The notes beneath the pieces were generated by a model. It worked only from the letters and a program-made list of their open reading frames with translations. It did not search any database and was not told the origin of the DNA. A stretch of 64,000 bases of DNA from Sphingobium sp. CR2-8. GTDB lineage: Bacteria; Pseudomonadota; Alphaproteobacteria; Sphingomonadales; Sphingomonadaceae. Of the stretch, positions 19,515-27,910 are shown piece by piece. A program made the translations under genes and the position numbers. The DNA lies in contig NZ_JAYKZY010000002.1 of assembly GCF_035818615.1 (NCBI RefSeq), positions 808,501 through 872,500 on the forward strand, read 5' to 3'. Every line of letters begins with the position of its first letter. The first letter of the stretch is position 1.

Positions 19515-22463
19515 ATGAAGGCGTCAATTTTTCGATCCGTTTCGTTGCCGGCTCTGGCCATCGGCTGCGCCATGGCCAGTTGTACGGCGACGGCGCAGGT
19601 CGCAGATCCAGCAGCCAGCCCGAAGCAGGTTGCGCCGGATACACCCCCCGAGGTCGCAGACATCATCGTCACCGGATCACGGATCGCGCGCAAGGATTAC
19701 ACCGCGCAAAGCCCGATCGTGACTACCGACGCCGAGGACATCGCTGTCGCCGGAACATCCACGGTCGATAGCTATCTACGCCAGTTGCCGCAATTTCAGC
19801 CGGGATCGGGCGACTTCTCCAACAGCGGCTCGGGCGGAACGGTCGGCCAGGCGACATTGAACCTGCGTGGCCTGGGTGCACAGCGCAACCTGATCCTGAT
19901 GGATGGGCGTCGGCTACAGCCCTCCAACCCGGAGGGTGTGATCGACATCAACACCATTCCGACACTGGCGATCGGTAATGTCGAGGTCATCAGCGGTGGC
20001 GCATCGGCCACTTATGGTTCGGATGCGATGTCTGGGGTCGTCAATTTCAAGATTCGCACCGACCTGCGCGGCCTGGAACTTTTCGCCCAAGGCAATGTGA
20101 CGGGCCGTGGCGATGGGGCCAGTCGCCAACTGGGTTTCGCTTATGGCACCAAATTTGCCGATGGACGCGGGTCGCTGCTGGTGTCAGGCGAATATGTAGA
20201 TCGTGACGGTGTCGGTACGCTTGCGCGCAGCTTTTCCCGCAGACAGGGGCTTAGCGGTTTCATCCCTCAGGGGCTGCTCGTTCCCGACGGCGGCAATCTG
20301 CCGTCTCAGGCCGTCGTCACGTCGGTCTTTTCGGGCTACGGCGTTTCGGCTGCGGTGCCGCGCACGTCCTTCTTCGGTTTCAACAATGATGGCACGCTGT
20401 TCCGTCGCAATGCGCCGGCGGGATCGTTCAACTATCGCGGCCCGACGACTGGTCCGTTCATTTCGACTCCAACATCATTTGGCTATGACGGTAGCTATTA
20501 CAGCTTCATCCAGACACCGTTGGAGCGGTACACTTTGTTCGGTCGCGGTGAGTATGAGATAAGCGACGGAATCACCCTTTATGCCCAAGGCTCGTACGCA
20601 CACAGCAAGGCCCGGAACCAAGGATCTGAACCTGTTCTGGCGACACCGTGGGATTTGAGCATTCCTGTCACCAACCCGTTCATTCCAGCTGACCTCGCCC
20701 GGGTTCTGGCGTCACGTCCGCGGCCCAACGCGCCCATCACCTATTTCGGGCGTGTTTCGCAGGCCGGGCCGCGCTCTTTCACCACCGAAACCGAAACGTG
20801 GCAGGCTCTCGTCGGATTGCGCGGCGAGGTCGCGTCGCTGGGTTGGACGTGGGACATATACGGGTCGCATGGCGAAGCGAATACCAGCGATACAACCACC
20901 GCCGGCGCCGTCAGCGTCGGTGCATTGCGACGGCTCATCAATGCGGCAGATGGGGGCCGCAGCCTTTGTGCAGGAGGGTACAACCCCTTTGGTCTGGATG
21001 GATTGTCGTCCGCCTGCCTTGCTTATGTATCGCGCACGCCGATCAATCGGACGTCGATCGACCAGGATGTCGTGGAAGGCGTCTTGCAGGGCGGATTATT
21101 CCATTTACCGGCGGGAGAGGTGCGCTTTGCGGCGTCCGCCAACTATCGGCACAACGGCTATCTCTTCGTACCCGATGCCGATGTCGCGGCGGGTGACATC
21201 ACCAGCATTTCGGCAACCCAGCGCACCAAGGGTTCGACCCGAGTTGCTGAAGGCGCGATAGAGTTATTGGTGCCAATTCTGGCGGATTTGCCATTCATTC
21301 GCGCGCTCAACGTCACGCTTGGCTATCGCTATTCCGATTATCGCCTGTCGGGCGGCGCCCACACTTACAAAGCGGACTTCGACTGGCGTGTCGCTGAACC
21401 GCTGATGTTTCGTGGCGGTTATCAGCGCGCCTTGCGTGCGCCCAATATCGGTGAATATTTCCTCGCCGGAAACCAGACGGTCTCGCAGATCGGAACACCG
21501 CCTGGTGGCGGTGATCCATGCGACGTCCGGTCCAATTTCCGGGCGCCGTCCAACGCCAACGCTGCCCAGGTCAGATCGCTTTGCATCGCGACCGGGCTGA
21601 ACGCCGCTTTGGCCGACAGTTTCCAGCAACCGACCACGGCAGCCGTCACGACCACCATAGGCAATGGGGCGCTAAAGCCGGAAAAGGCGGATACCTTTAC
21701 GTTCGGGGCTGTCCTCACATCGCCTTTCAGTGCCGATGCGCTGCGGAATATTTCGCTGTCCGTAGATTATTATGACATCAAGATCGCCAACGCCATTGCC
21801 GTGCTAGGTGCCACGACGTCGTTGCAGAAATGCTTTAACGGTGATGGATCGAACAGCAGCTATTCGCCGTCGAACTATTTCTGCGGGTTGTTTCGGCGCG
21901 ATGGAACCGGGTTGTTTACGTCGGTGTCGCAGCCTTACCTCAATCTCGGCGGCTACAGGACAGCCGGGATCGACGTGCAGTTGGACTGGCGGGTGCCGCT
22001 CGATTTTCTAAGCGTTGGCGGGCGGAGTGGCGCCATAACCTTGGGAAGCTATGCCAATTATCTCGATAAGTTTGAAATACAGACTTTGCCGGGTGGCCCG
22101 TTTCAGGAAAATGCCGGAACGATCAGCACCGCGACAAGCTTTCCGCGCTGGAAGCTGGTCAACAGCCTGACGATTGACGCCGGTCCTTTGTCGGTGTCAG
22201 GGCGGTGGCGCTATATCGATGCGATGGCCGACGCGAGCACGATCACCAACCCTGCGACAACCATTCCAAATACGCCCAGCTATAATTATTTCGACCTGTC
22301 GCTGAAAATTGCACCAACCGAAAAGTACGAGTTGCGGCTCGGGATCAACAACCTGACCGACAAGCGACCGCCTATCGTCGGCGGCACGCTGGGGGTGACC
22401 AATGCCGGCGTTTATGACGTACTTGGGCGCAGCTTCTACGCTTCGGCAAAAGCGCGCTTTTGA
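19515..22463 (+). CDS. TonB-dependent outer-membrane receptor
   Basis: A 982-residue outer-membrane receptor. After a signal peptide (MKASIFRSVSLPALAIGCAM...) comes a TonB-box-like stretch, VADIIVTGSRIARKD, then the plug domain (LNLRGLGAQRNLILMDGRR, EVISGGASATYGSDAMSGVV) and a beta-barrel ending in an aromatic residue (FYASAKARF). This is the large-substrate type sphingomonads use for plant-derived oligomers rather than a siderophore receptor, though the ligand is not readable. It lies between the ferulate operon and the tartrate-like genes, opposite a LysR regulator. ATG 19515 follows GGGGAGG. Confidence 0.92.
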   Translation: MKASIFRSVSLPALAIGCAMASCTATAQVADPAASPKQVAPDTPPEVADIIVTGSRIARKDYTAQSPIVTTDAEDIAVAGTSTVDSYLRQLPQFQPGSGDFSNSGSGGTVGQATLNLRGLGAQRNLILMDGRRLQPSNPEGVIDINTIPTLAIGNVEVISGGASATYGSDAMSGVVNFKIRTDLRGLELFAQGNVTGRGDGASRQLGFAYGTKFADGRGSLLVSGEYVDRDGVGTLARSFSRRQGLSGFIPQGLLVPDGGNLPSQAVVTSVFSGYGVSAAVPRTSFFGFNNDGTLFRRNAPAGSFNYRGPTTGPFISTPTSFGYDGSYYSFIQTPLERYTLFGRGEYEISDGITLYAQGSYAHSKARNQGSEPVLATPWDLSIPVTNPFIPADLARVLASRPRPNAPITYFGRVSQAGPRSFTTETETWQALVGLRGEVASLGWTWDIYGSHGEANTSDTTTAGAVSVGALRRLINAADGGRSLCAGGYNPFGLDGLSSACLAYVSRTPINRTSIDQDVVEGVLQGGLFHLPAGEVRFAASANYRHNGYLFVPDADVAAGDITSISATQRTKGSTRVAEGAIELLVPILADLPFIRALNVTLGYRYSDYRLSGGAHTYKADFDWRVAEPLMFRGGYQRALRAPNIGEYFLAGNQTVSQIGTPPGGGDPCDVRSNFRAPSNANAAQVRSLCIATGLNAALADSFQQPTTAAVTTTIGNGALKPEKADTFTFGAVLTSPFSADALRNISLSVDYYDIKIANAIAVLGATTSLQKCFNGDGSNSSYSPSNYFCGLFRRDGTGLFTSVSQPYLNLGGYRTAGIDVQLDWRVPLDFLSVGGRSGAITLGSYANYLDKFEIQTLPGGPFQENAGTISTATSFPRWKLVNSLTIDAGPLSVSGRWRYIDAMADASTITNPATTIPNTPSYNYFDLSLKIAPTEKYELRLGINNLTDKRPPIVGGTLGVTNAGVYDVLGRSFYASAKARF

Positions 22464-22545
22464 TGCAAGGCAGGTGGGAGGAGCTGGGGAAGGCGCTATG
22501 CCAGTCTTTTGCCTTCGCCCGCCTGCAGCCGGGAAAGGTTGCAGA

Positions 22546-23115
22546 ATGAAGGATTTCCCAAATGTGACGCGACGTACCGCGATGATGGGGGGCGCTGCTG
22601 CGGCGGTGGCAGCGCCCGGCACAGCGGCAGGACGGGATACCAAGCCTACCATCGCCGATGCGCGGTCGCATTTCCCCGAAACGGCGCCGGGCCTGGAATT
22701 GATCATGCAGTTGCTGGTGGAGGTCGCGGATGCGATCGACCTGGGCAGCGGCCCGGACGGGGCACGCCGAATGGTGCCGATATTGGGTGGTCGCTTCGAG
22801 GGGCGCGGAGTGTCCGGCGTCGTGATGCCTGGCGGTGCGGATCGCCAGCGCGTGCGTGCGGATGGCATCCGGCAACTCGATGCCCTTTATGAACTGAAAG
22901 CCGACGACGGCACGATCATGACCGTCCATAACAGGGTCATGGTTGATGACAGTGTCGCGCGCAACGGTACGGGTCGCTACGCCCGATCGGTCGTGACCGT
23001 CGCCGCGCCAGACGGCCAACACGCCTGGCTCAATCGAGGCATCATCATCGGCACTTTGACGAGCCTTCGTCCCAAGCAGCCCTTCGTTTACGTCAGGCTG
23101 TACCGGGTGACATGA
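22546..23115 (+). CDS. DUF3237-domain protein with Tat-like signal
   Basis: A 189-residue protein whose body (PGLELIMQLLVEVADAIDLG ... GGRFEGRGVSGVVMPGGADR ... PFVYVRLYRV) matches the DUF3237 family, whose role is unknown. The N-terminus has a twin-arginine-like sequence (VTRRTAMMGGAAAAVAAPG), suggesting folded export to the periplasm. It starts 82 bp after the TonB receptor and is probably cotranscribed with it. ATG 22546 fits the signal; an in-frame ATG at 22498 would place extra residues before it. DUF3237 genes often lie near aromatic or ester catabolism genes, but no reaction is established. Confidence 0.75.
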   Translation: MKDFPNVTRRTAMMGGAAAAVAAPGTAAGRDTKPTIADARSHFPETAPGLELIMQLLVEVADAIDLGSGPDGARRMVPILGGRFEGRGVSGVVMPGGADRQRVRADGIRQLDALYELKADDGTIMTVHNRVMVDDSVARNGTGRYARSVVTVAAPDGQHAWLNRGIIIGTLTSLRPKQPFVYVRLYRVT

Positions 23116-23205
23116 GATGTGAACGGCGGCATTCCAACCCAACGATGACCTGATGCGCGACTATGGTCGGCGCGATTATGCCGATTGCGCATGAACCCGT
23201 TTGCC

Positions 23206-23219
23206 ATTGGCATTTGATC
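23206..23219. promoter_or_regulatory. Candidate LysR-linked operator, copy 2
   Basis: ATTGGCATTTGATC, 80 bp upstream of the dicarboxylate carrier start, identical to 19331-19344 in the lysR promoter region. It overlaps TTGCCATTGGCA, which also resembles the dyad at 12230-12242 in front of the ferulate operon. Confidence 0.4.
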
Positions 23220-23298
23220 CGGCGCCACTTTGGCCACAGGCTATGACCCGTCAACGATAACATTCTTTAATTTAGCGAGAGAGAGCCGGAGAAAGACT

Positions 23299-24615
23299 AT
23301 GGTGTCGCGCCTGCTGGGTCAGTTATATATTCAGGTACTGATCGGCATAGCCATCGGCGCAATGGTCGGCGTCCTCTTCCCGCAAGTCGCGGTAGCGTTG
23401 CAGCCGCTCGCAGATGCCTTCATCAAACTCATCAAGATGCTGCTCGCGCCGATTATCTTCGGCACCGTGGTGCTCGGTATCGCCAGGATGGGCAACGTCA
23501 AGGAGGTCGGACGTATAGGCGTGCGCGCGCTGATCTATTTCGAGATCGTCTCCACCTTCGCGCTGGTGATCGGCCTGGTCGTCGTGAACCTGATGAAGCC
23601 GGGCGTCGGCATGAACATCGACGTGGGAACGCTGGATGCCAGCGGCTTGGCCAAATACCAGCCCGCTTCGCAGGAACAGCATGGCGTGGTCGACTTCTTC
23701 CTGAACATCATCCCGACGACGATCGTCGATGCATTCGCCAAGGGCGCGATGTTGCAGATCATCCTGATCGCCGTCCTGATGGGCTATGCGCTGGTGTCGA
23801 TCGGCAAGCGCGGCGAGCCGCTGACGGCGGTTGTCGAAGCGATGACGCAGATGCTGTTTCGCATCGTCGGCATGGTGATGAAGCTGGCACCCATCGGCGC
23901 TGGCGCGGGTGTCGCCTATACGATCGGCAAGCACGGTCTTGGCTCACTCTGGGGTCTTGGCCATCTTATGCTGGCGGTCTATCTGACTTCCGCGATCTTC
24001 GTCGTCGTCGTGATCGGCAGCATCGCGCGCTGGGCAGGCTTTCCGCTTCTCCAGTTTTTCCGCTATTTCAAGGACGAACTGCTCGTCACCTTCGCCACCT
24101 GCTCGACCGAAGCCGTGCTGCCGCGGATGATGGCCAAGCTGGAGCGACTGGGCGTCGCCAAGCCCGTCGTCGGCCTCGTCCTGCCGACCGGCTATACCTT
24201 CAATGCCGACGGAACCTGTATCTACCTGACGATGGCGGCGATCTTCATCGCACAGGCGACCGACACACCGCTGACATTGTGGCACCAGATCGTGATCCTG
24301 GGCGTCCTGCTATTGACCTCGAAGGGTTCCGCCGGGGTCGCGGGTGGTGGCTTCGTCACGCTGGCGGCGACGCTGTCGACCTTCCCGGACATTCCTGCCG
24401 CTGGCCTGGTGCTGCTGCTCGGCGTCGATCGCTTCATGAACGAGGCGCGCGCCGTCACCAACCTGATCGGCAACGGCGTCGCCACGATCGCCATCGCCAA
24501 ATGGGAAGGCGCGCTCGACGCTCACACCGTCAACGCCGTCATTGCGGAGCAAAAGGGCGAGCGGCCGCGCAGCATCACGCTGCCTCCGAGGGGTACGGCG
24601 GATAGCCATCACTGA
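23299..24615 (+). CDS. dctA: DctA/GltP-type dicarboxylate:cation symporter
   Basis: A 438-residue inner-membrane symporter of the DAACS family. Hallmarks are PLADAFIKLIKMLLAPIIFGTVV, the re-entrant loop LLTSKGSAGVAGGGFVTL, the TGYTFNADGTCIYLTMA segment, and the substrate/cation site NEARAVTNLIGNGVATI. DctA proteins take up succinate, fumarate and malate; some homologues take tartrate. The next gene, 33 bp on, is a D-tartrate-dehydratase-like enzyme, so tartrate or a similar hydroxy-diacid is a reasonable substrate here (inference). ATG 23299 follows GGAGAAAG. Confidence 0.9.
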   Translation: MVSRLLGQLYIQVLIGIAIGAMVGVLFPQVAVALQPLADAFIKLIKMLLAPIIFGTVVLGIARMGNVKEVGRIGVRALIYFEIVSTFALVIGLVVVNLMKPGVGMNIDVGTLDASGLAKYQPASQEQHGVVDFFLNIIPTTIVDAFAKGAMLQIILIAVLMGYALVSIGKRGEPLTAVVEAMTQMLFRIVGMVMKLAPIGAGAGVAYTIGKHGLGSLWGLGHLMLAVYLTSAIFVVVVIGSIARWAGFPLLQFFRYFKDELLVTFATCSTEAVLPRMMAKLERLGVAKPVVGLVLPTGYTFNADGTCIYLTMAAIFIAQATDTPLTLWHQIVILGVLLLTSKGSAGVAGGGFVTLAATLSTFPDIPAAGLVLLLGVDRFMNEARAVTNLIGNGVATIAIAKWEGALDAHTVNAVIAEQKGERPRSITLPPRGTADSHH

Positions 24616-24647
24616 CCATCATCGACCTTCACTTCACAGGAGACTTT

Positions 24648-25811
24648 ATGCGTATCGTTGACGTCTGCGAAATCACGCAGCCTATCTCGTCCCCCATCCG
24701 CAATGCCTATATCGACTTCAGCAAGATGACGGCCAGTCTGGTCGCGGTCGTCACGGACGTGGTTCGCGATGGCAAGCGCGTCGTCGGCTACGGCTTCAAT
24801 TCGAACGGACGCTACGGCCAGGGCGGCCTGATCCGCGAGCGGTTCCGCGACCGGATACTCGAAGCCGCACCGGCAAGCCTGCTCGACGACGCGCGCGACA
24901 ATCTCGACCCGCACAAGATCTGGGCGGCGATGATGACCAACGAAAAGCCCGGCGGTCACGGCGAACGATCGGTCGCGGTCGGCACGCTCGACATGGCGAT
25001 CTGGGACGCGGTCGCCAAGATTGAGGGCAAGCCGCTGTTCCGTATGCTTGCTGAGCGCCATGACCGCGAGGCCAATCCGCGCGTCTTCGTCTATGCGGCG
25101 GGCGGCTATTATTATCCCGGCAAGGACAACAGCGCGCTGTGCGCCGAGATGCGCGGCTATCTGGATCGCGGCTACAATGTCGTGAAGATGAAGATCGGCG
25201 GCGCCTCCATCGAAGAAGACCGCGGCCGGATCGAGGCGGTGCTGAACGAGATCGGCTCTCAAGCGCAGTTGGCCGTCGACGCCAATGGCCGCTTCGACCT
25301 CGAAACTGGCATCGCCTATGCCAAGATGCTGCGTGACTATCCTCTGTTCTGGTATGAGGAGATCGGCGATCCGCTCGATTATGCGTTGCAGGCGGCAATC
25401 TCGGAATATTATCCTGGCCCGATGGCGACCGGCGAGAATCTGTTCTCGCATCAGGATGCGCGCAACCTGCTCCGCCATGGCGGCATGCGCCCCGATCGCG
25501 ACTGGTTGCAATTCGACTGCGCGCTGTCCTACGGGCTGGTCGAATATCTGCGGACGCTCGACGTGCTCAAGCAGTTCGGCTGGTCGCCCACACGCTGTAT
25601 CCCGCATGGCGGGCACCAGATGTCGCTCAACATTGCGGCGGGCCTGGGCCTGGGCGGCAATGAGAGCTATCCCGACCTGTTCCAGCCCTATGGCGGGTTC
25701 CCGGACGGAGTGAAGGTGATCGACGGCCACATCACCATGCCCGAACTTCCTGGCATCGGTTTCGAGGGGAAGTCCGACCTCATCAAGGTCATGCACGAAT
25801 TGGCGGAATGA
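24648..25811 (+). CDS. tarD: D-tartrate dehydratase-like enolase-superfamily enzyme
   Basis: A 387-residue member of the mandelate racemase/enolase superfamily that should convert tartrate to oxaloacetate and water. Active-site residues are all in place: the KMK pair (Lys180/Lys182) in VVKMKIGGA, metal ligands Asp211 (AVDANG), Glu237 or 238 (WYEE) and Glu263 (TGEN), and the acid/base His320 in IPHGGHQ. From memory the whole chain closely follows the Bradyrhizobium D(-)-tartrate dehydratase TarD; stereospecificity cannot be proved by reading. It follows the carrier gene with an AGGAGA ribosome site and probably shares its transcript. Confidence 0.82.
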   Translation: MRIVDVCEITQPISSPIRNAYIDFSKMTASLVAVVTDVVRDGKRVVGYGFNSNGRYGQGGLIRERFRDRILEAAPASLLDDARDNLDPHKIWAAMMTNEKPGGHGERSVAVGTLDMAIWDAVAKIEGKPLFRMLAERHDREANPRVFVYAAGGYYYPGKDNSALCAEMRGYLDRGYNVVKMKIGGASIEEDRGRIEAVLNEIGSQAQLAVDANGRFDLETGIAYAKMLRDYPLFWYEEIGDPLDYALQAAISEYYPGPMATGENLFSHQDARNLLRHGGMRPDRDWLQFDCALSYGLVEYLRTLDVLKQFGWSPTRCIPHGGHQMSLNIAAGLGLGGNESYPDLFQPYGGFPDGVKVIDGHITMPELPGIGFEGKSDLIKVMHELAE

Positions 25812-25955
25812 CAACGGAACCACAGGGCGACGCTCTTTCGCCCTTGTTGCTGCCCTGAAGCCGGGAGAAGTCCGATGGCGCAACATGATGGAGCGGCAAA
25901 GCCCGACTGATGCTATCGAGGCTGGAATATCCTCGTATATTGAAAAGGATGAACG

Positions 25956-26987
25956 ATGAAATCGATAGGGTTGCGGATCGCAGGCGTTCTGCTGTCGGGT
26001 ATGCTGACAAGCGCTAATGTGTCGGCGCAATCGAATTTGCCTGGCTATACGGAAGGCGCGCAAACGATGCGGGTCGACGTGACGAGCGGACAGGTCGACA
26101 CGATCGGCGGCGTGATATATTCGCAGGTCAAGACGCAGCGCGCGATCCGCCAGCTAAGGATGACCGTGCTCGTCCCCCGCACCAACGACCTTAAGCCGGC
26201 GATCGTCTATTTCCCCGGCGGTGGCTTCACCTCGGCTGATTATGAGAAATATTCCGAGATGCGCACGGCGCTGGCGCGGGCCGGCTTCGTTGTTGCAGCG
26301 GCGGAATATCGCGTCGTGCCGGACAAATTCCCGGCGCTCGTCCAGGATGGCAAGGCCGCGATCCGGTACCTGCGAGAACATGCGGAGGAATATGGCATCG
26401 ATCCTGCGCGGATCGGCGTGATCGGGGATTCGGCCGGGGGCTATGTTGCGCAGATGCTCGGTACGACTAATGGCGAGAAGGCTTTCGACAAGGGCGATTT
26501 CCTAGACAAATCCTCGAATGTACAGGCAGCGGTGACGCTCTACGGCATCTCCGATCTCCGCAGCATCGGTGAAGGGTTTCCCGACGCCGTACAAAAGGTT
26601 CACCAGTCGCCCTCCGTCACGGAAGCATTGTTGGTGAACGGTCCGGCGTTCGGAAAATTTCCCGGCGCAGCGATTAGCAGCGACCCTGAAAAAGTGCTCG
26701 CGGCAAGCTCTCTGGGTCACGTCAAAGGCAGGAAACCGCCGTTCTTCATTATGCACGGCACCGCCGATACACTCGTATCCCCTGCACAAAGCGCGCACCT
26801 TTACGAAGCCCTCAAGGCGGGTGGAAACAAGGTCGACTATATTCTGGTCGAAGGCGCGGGGCATGGCGATCTTCCTTGGTATCAAGCACCGGTCATCGAG
26901 CGAGTGGTGAATTGGTTCAAGCAAATCCTTGGAGAGCCGATTAAAGGGGCAGCCAAAGTTCCGACGACCCCCGGTGCCAGATTATAG
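25956..26987 (+). CDS. Exported alpha/beta hydrolase (esterase-like)
   Basis: A 343-residue alpha/beta-hydrolase with a signal peptide (MKSIGLRIAGVLLSGMLTSANVSAQ). The oxyanion-hole motif YFPGGGF and the nucleophile elbow GDSAGG (Ser near residue 156) are of the HSL / BD-FAE esterase type; the catalytic Asp and His are likely in MHGTADTLVSP and GAGHGDLPWY. BD-FAE-like enzymes cleave acetyl and feruloyl esters from plant material. Its place between tartrate-like genes and the element border, in a region that also degrades ferulate, suggests a hydroxycinnamate ester substrate (inference). It lies 144 bp after tarD and may have its own promoter. Confidence 0.8.
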   Translation: MKSIGLRIAGVLLSGMLTSANVSAQSNLPGYTEGAQTMRVDVTSGQVDTIGGVIYSQVKTQRAIRQLRMTVLVPRTNDLKPAIVYFPGGGFTSADYEKYSEMRTALARAGFVVAAAEYRVVPDKFPALVQDGKAAIRYLREHAEEYGIDPARIGVIGDSAGGYVAQMLGTTNGEKAFDKGDFLDKSSNVQAAVTLYGISDLRSIGEGFPDAVQKVHQSPSVTEALLVNGPAFGKFPGAAISSDPEKVLAASSLGHVKGRKPPFFIMHGTADTLVSPAQSAHLYEALKAGGNKVDYILVEGAGHGDLPWYQAPVIERVVNWFKQILGEPIKGAAKVPTTPGARL

Positions 26988-27103
26988 ACTACCGGGAACC
27001 GTGTTGAGTTGCACTGAGAATTGCCCAATGTTTTCGTTACCTCTCGCTGTCAGTAAGGAGGTATCAGCGTTCATGAGTTATCCAAATGCCGTGCGTGGTC
27101 AGT

Positions 27104-27892
27104 TTACCTTCCAACTTGAATATGGTCAGGACGCCGGGTTTCCTTTCTTGATGGCGCAACGCACCGCTCCTTTGCCTTTGCCTTTGCGGTAGCTTTCTCG
27201 CACACCGCGATGGTGTTTCTGTTGTCCCGCGCCAAGTCGGCGGCATCCACAATCACCTGCCACCCGTCCGGGTTCCCGGCGCGCATGAGTCGGATACCGG
27301 CATCCCATAGCGATGCCTCGCCTAGCGTGCGACGGGCCACCCGTTCCGGCCAGAGCCAGCTTTGCGGGCCGGTGCTGGCCGCCCAGCCGGGATAGATCAG
27401 CCACAGAAGCGACACGGCCAGTGCCGCGCCGCCGCCGCAATAGAGCATGTGCCAGCGCTGTTTCTGTTTGGTCCGAATGGTCCCGACCGCGCGCATTTGA
27501 TCCGCATGGACTTGATAATGCAATTCCTGCGACTTCTTGATAGTAGCCTTGTCCGTAGCTCGTGCGGCATCCGCCGCGACATCAATCCGTTCCGCCATGC
27601 TCTCCGGCGTCAACTGCATGGCGGGTGCATCCATGATTGTCTTCGTCTGCCCCGCCAACGTCGCTAGATAGCCGTTCATCTTGGCAAGCGTCGGCCCGTA
27701 GTCGGGGAATTCGAGGCTCTGCTTCTCTATGGCGATATGCTCAAGCGCGCGGGCCATTACCGCCATGCGCCTGTCTAACCGCTCCTCCATAGCGGCAACA
27801 CGCTCCGAGAGGTGCGCGAACGCCTCGGCGGCGGCGTTTTTGGGCCGGGGGTCCGGCTCCGGTTCGTCCAATAGGCTCTGTTCGTCGTCCAT
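27104..27892 (-). CDS. DUF6118-type membrane protein beside traA
   Basis: A 262-residue protein of the kind repeatedly found directly downstream of traA in sphingomonad and rhizobial plasmids. It has a charged, coiled N-terminal half (AHLSERVAAMEERLDRRMAV...), one membrane segment near residue 155 (MLYCGGGAALAVSLLWLIYP), and a C-terminal domain containing WPERVARRTLGEASLWDAGI. Function is unknown; the steady link to the relaxase suggests a role in mobilisation. It begins 18 bp after the traA stop and is probably cotranscribed. Confidence 0.65.
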   Translation of the reverse strand: MDDEQSLLDEPEPDPRPKNAAAEAFAHLSERVAAMEERLDRRMAVMARALEHIAIEKQSLEFPDYGPTLAKMNGYLATLAGQTKTIMDAPAMQLTPESMAERIDVAADAARATDKATIKKSQELHYQVHADQMRAVGTIRTKQKQRWHMLYCGGGAALAVSLLWLIYPGWAASTGPQSWLWPERVARRTLGEASLWDAGIRLMRAGNPDGWQVIVDAADLARDNRNTIAVCEKATAKAKAKERCVAPSRKETRRPDHIQVGR

Positions 27893-27910
27893 GTCATGGT
27901 CTCCTTGGGG

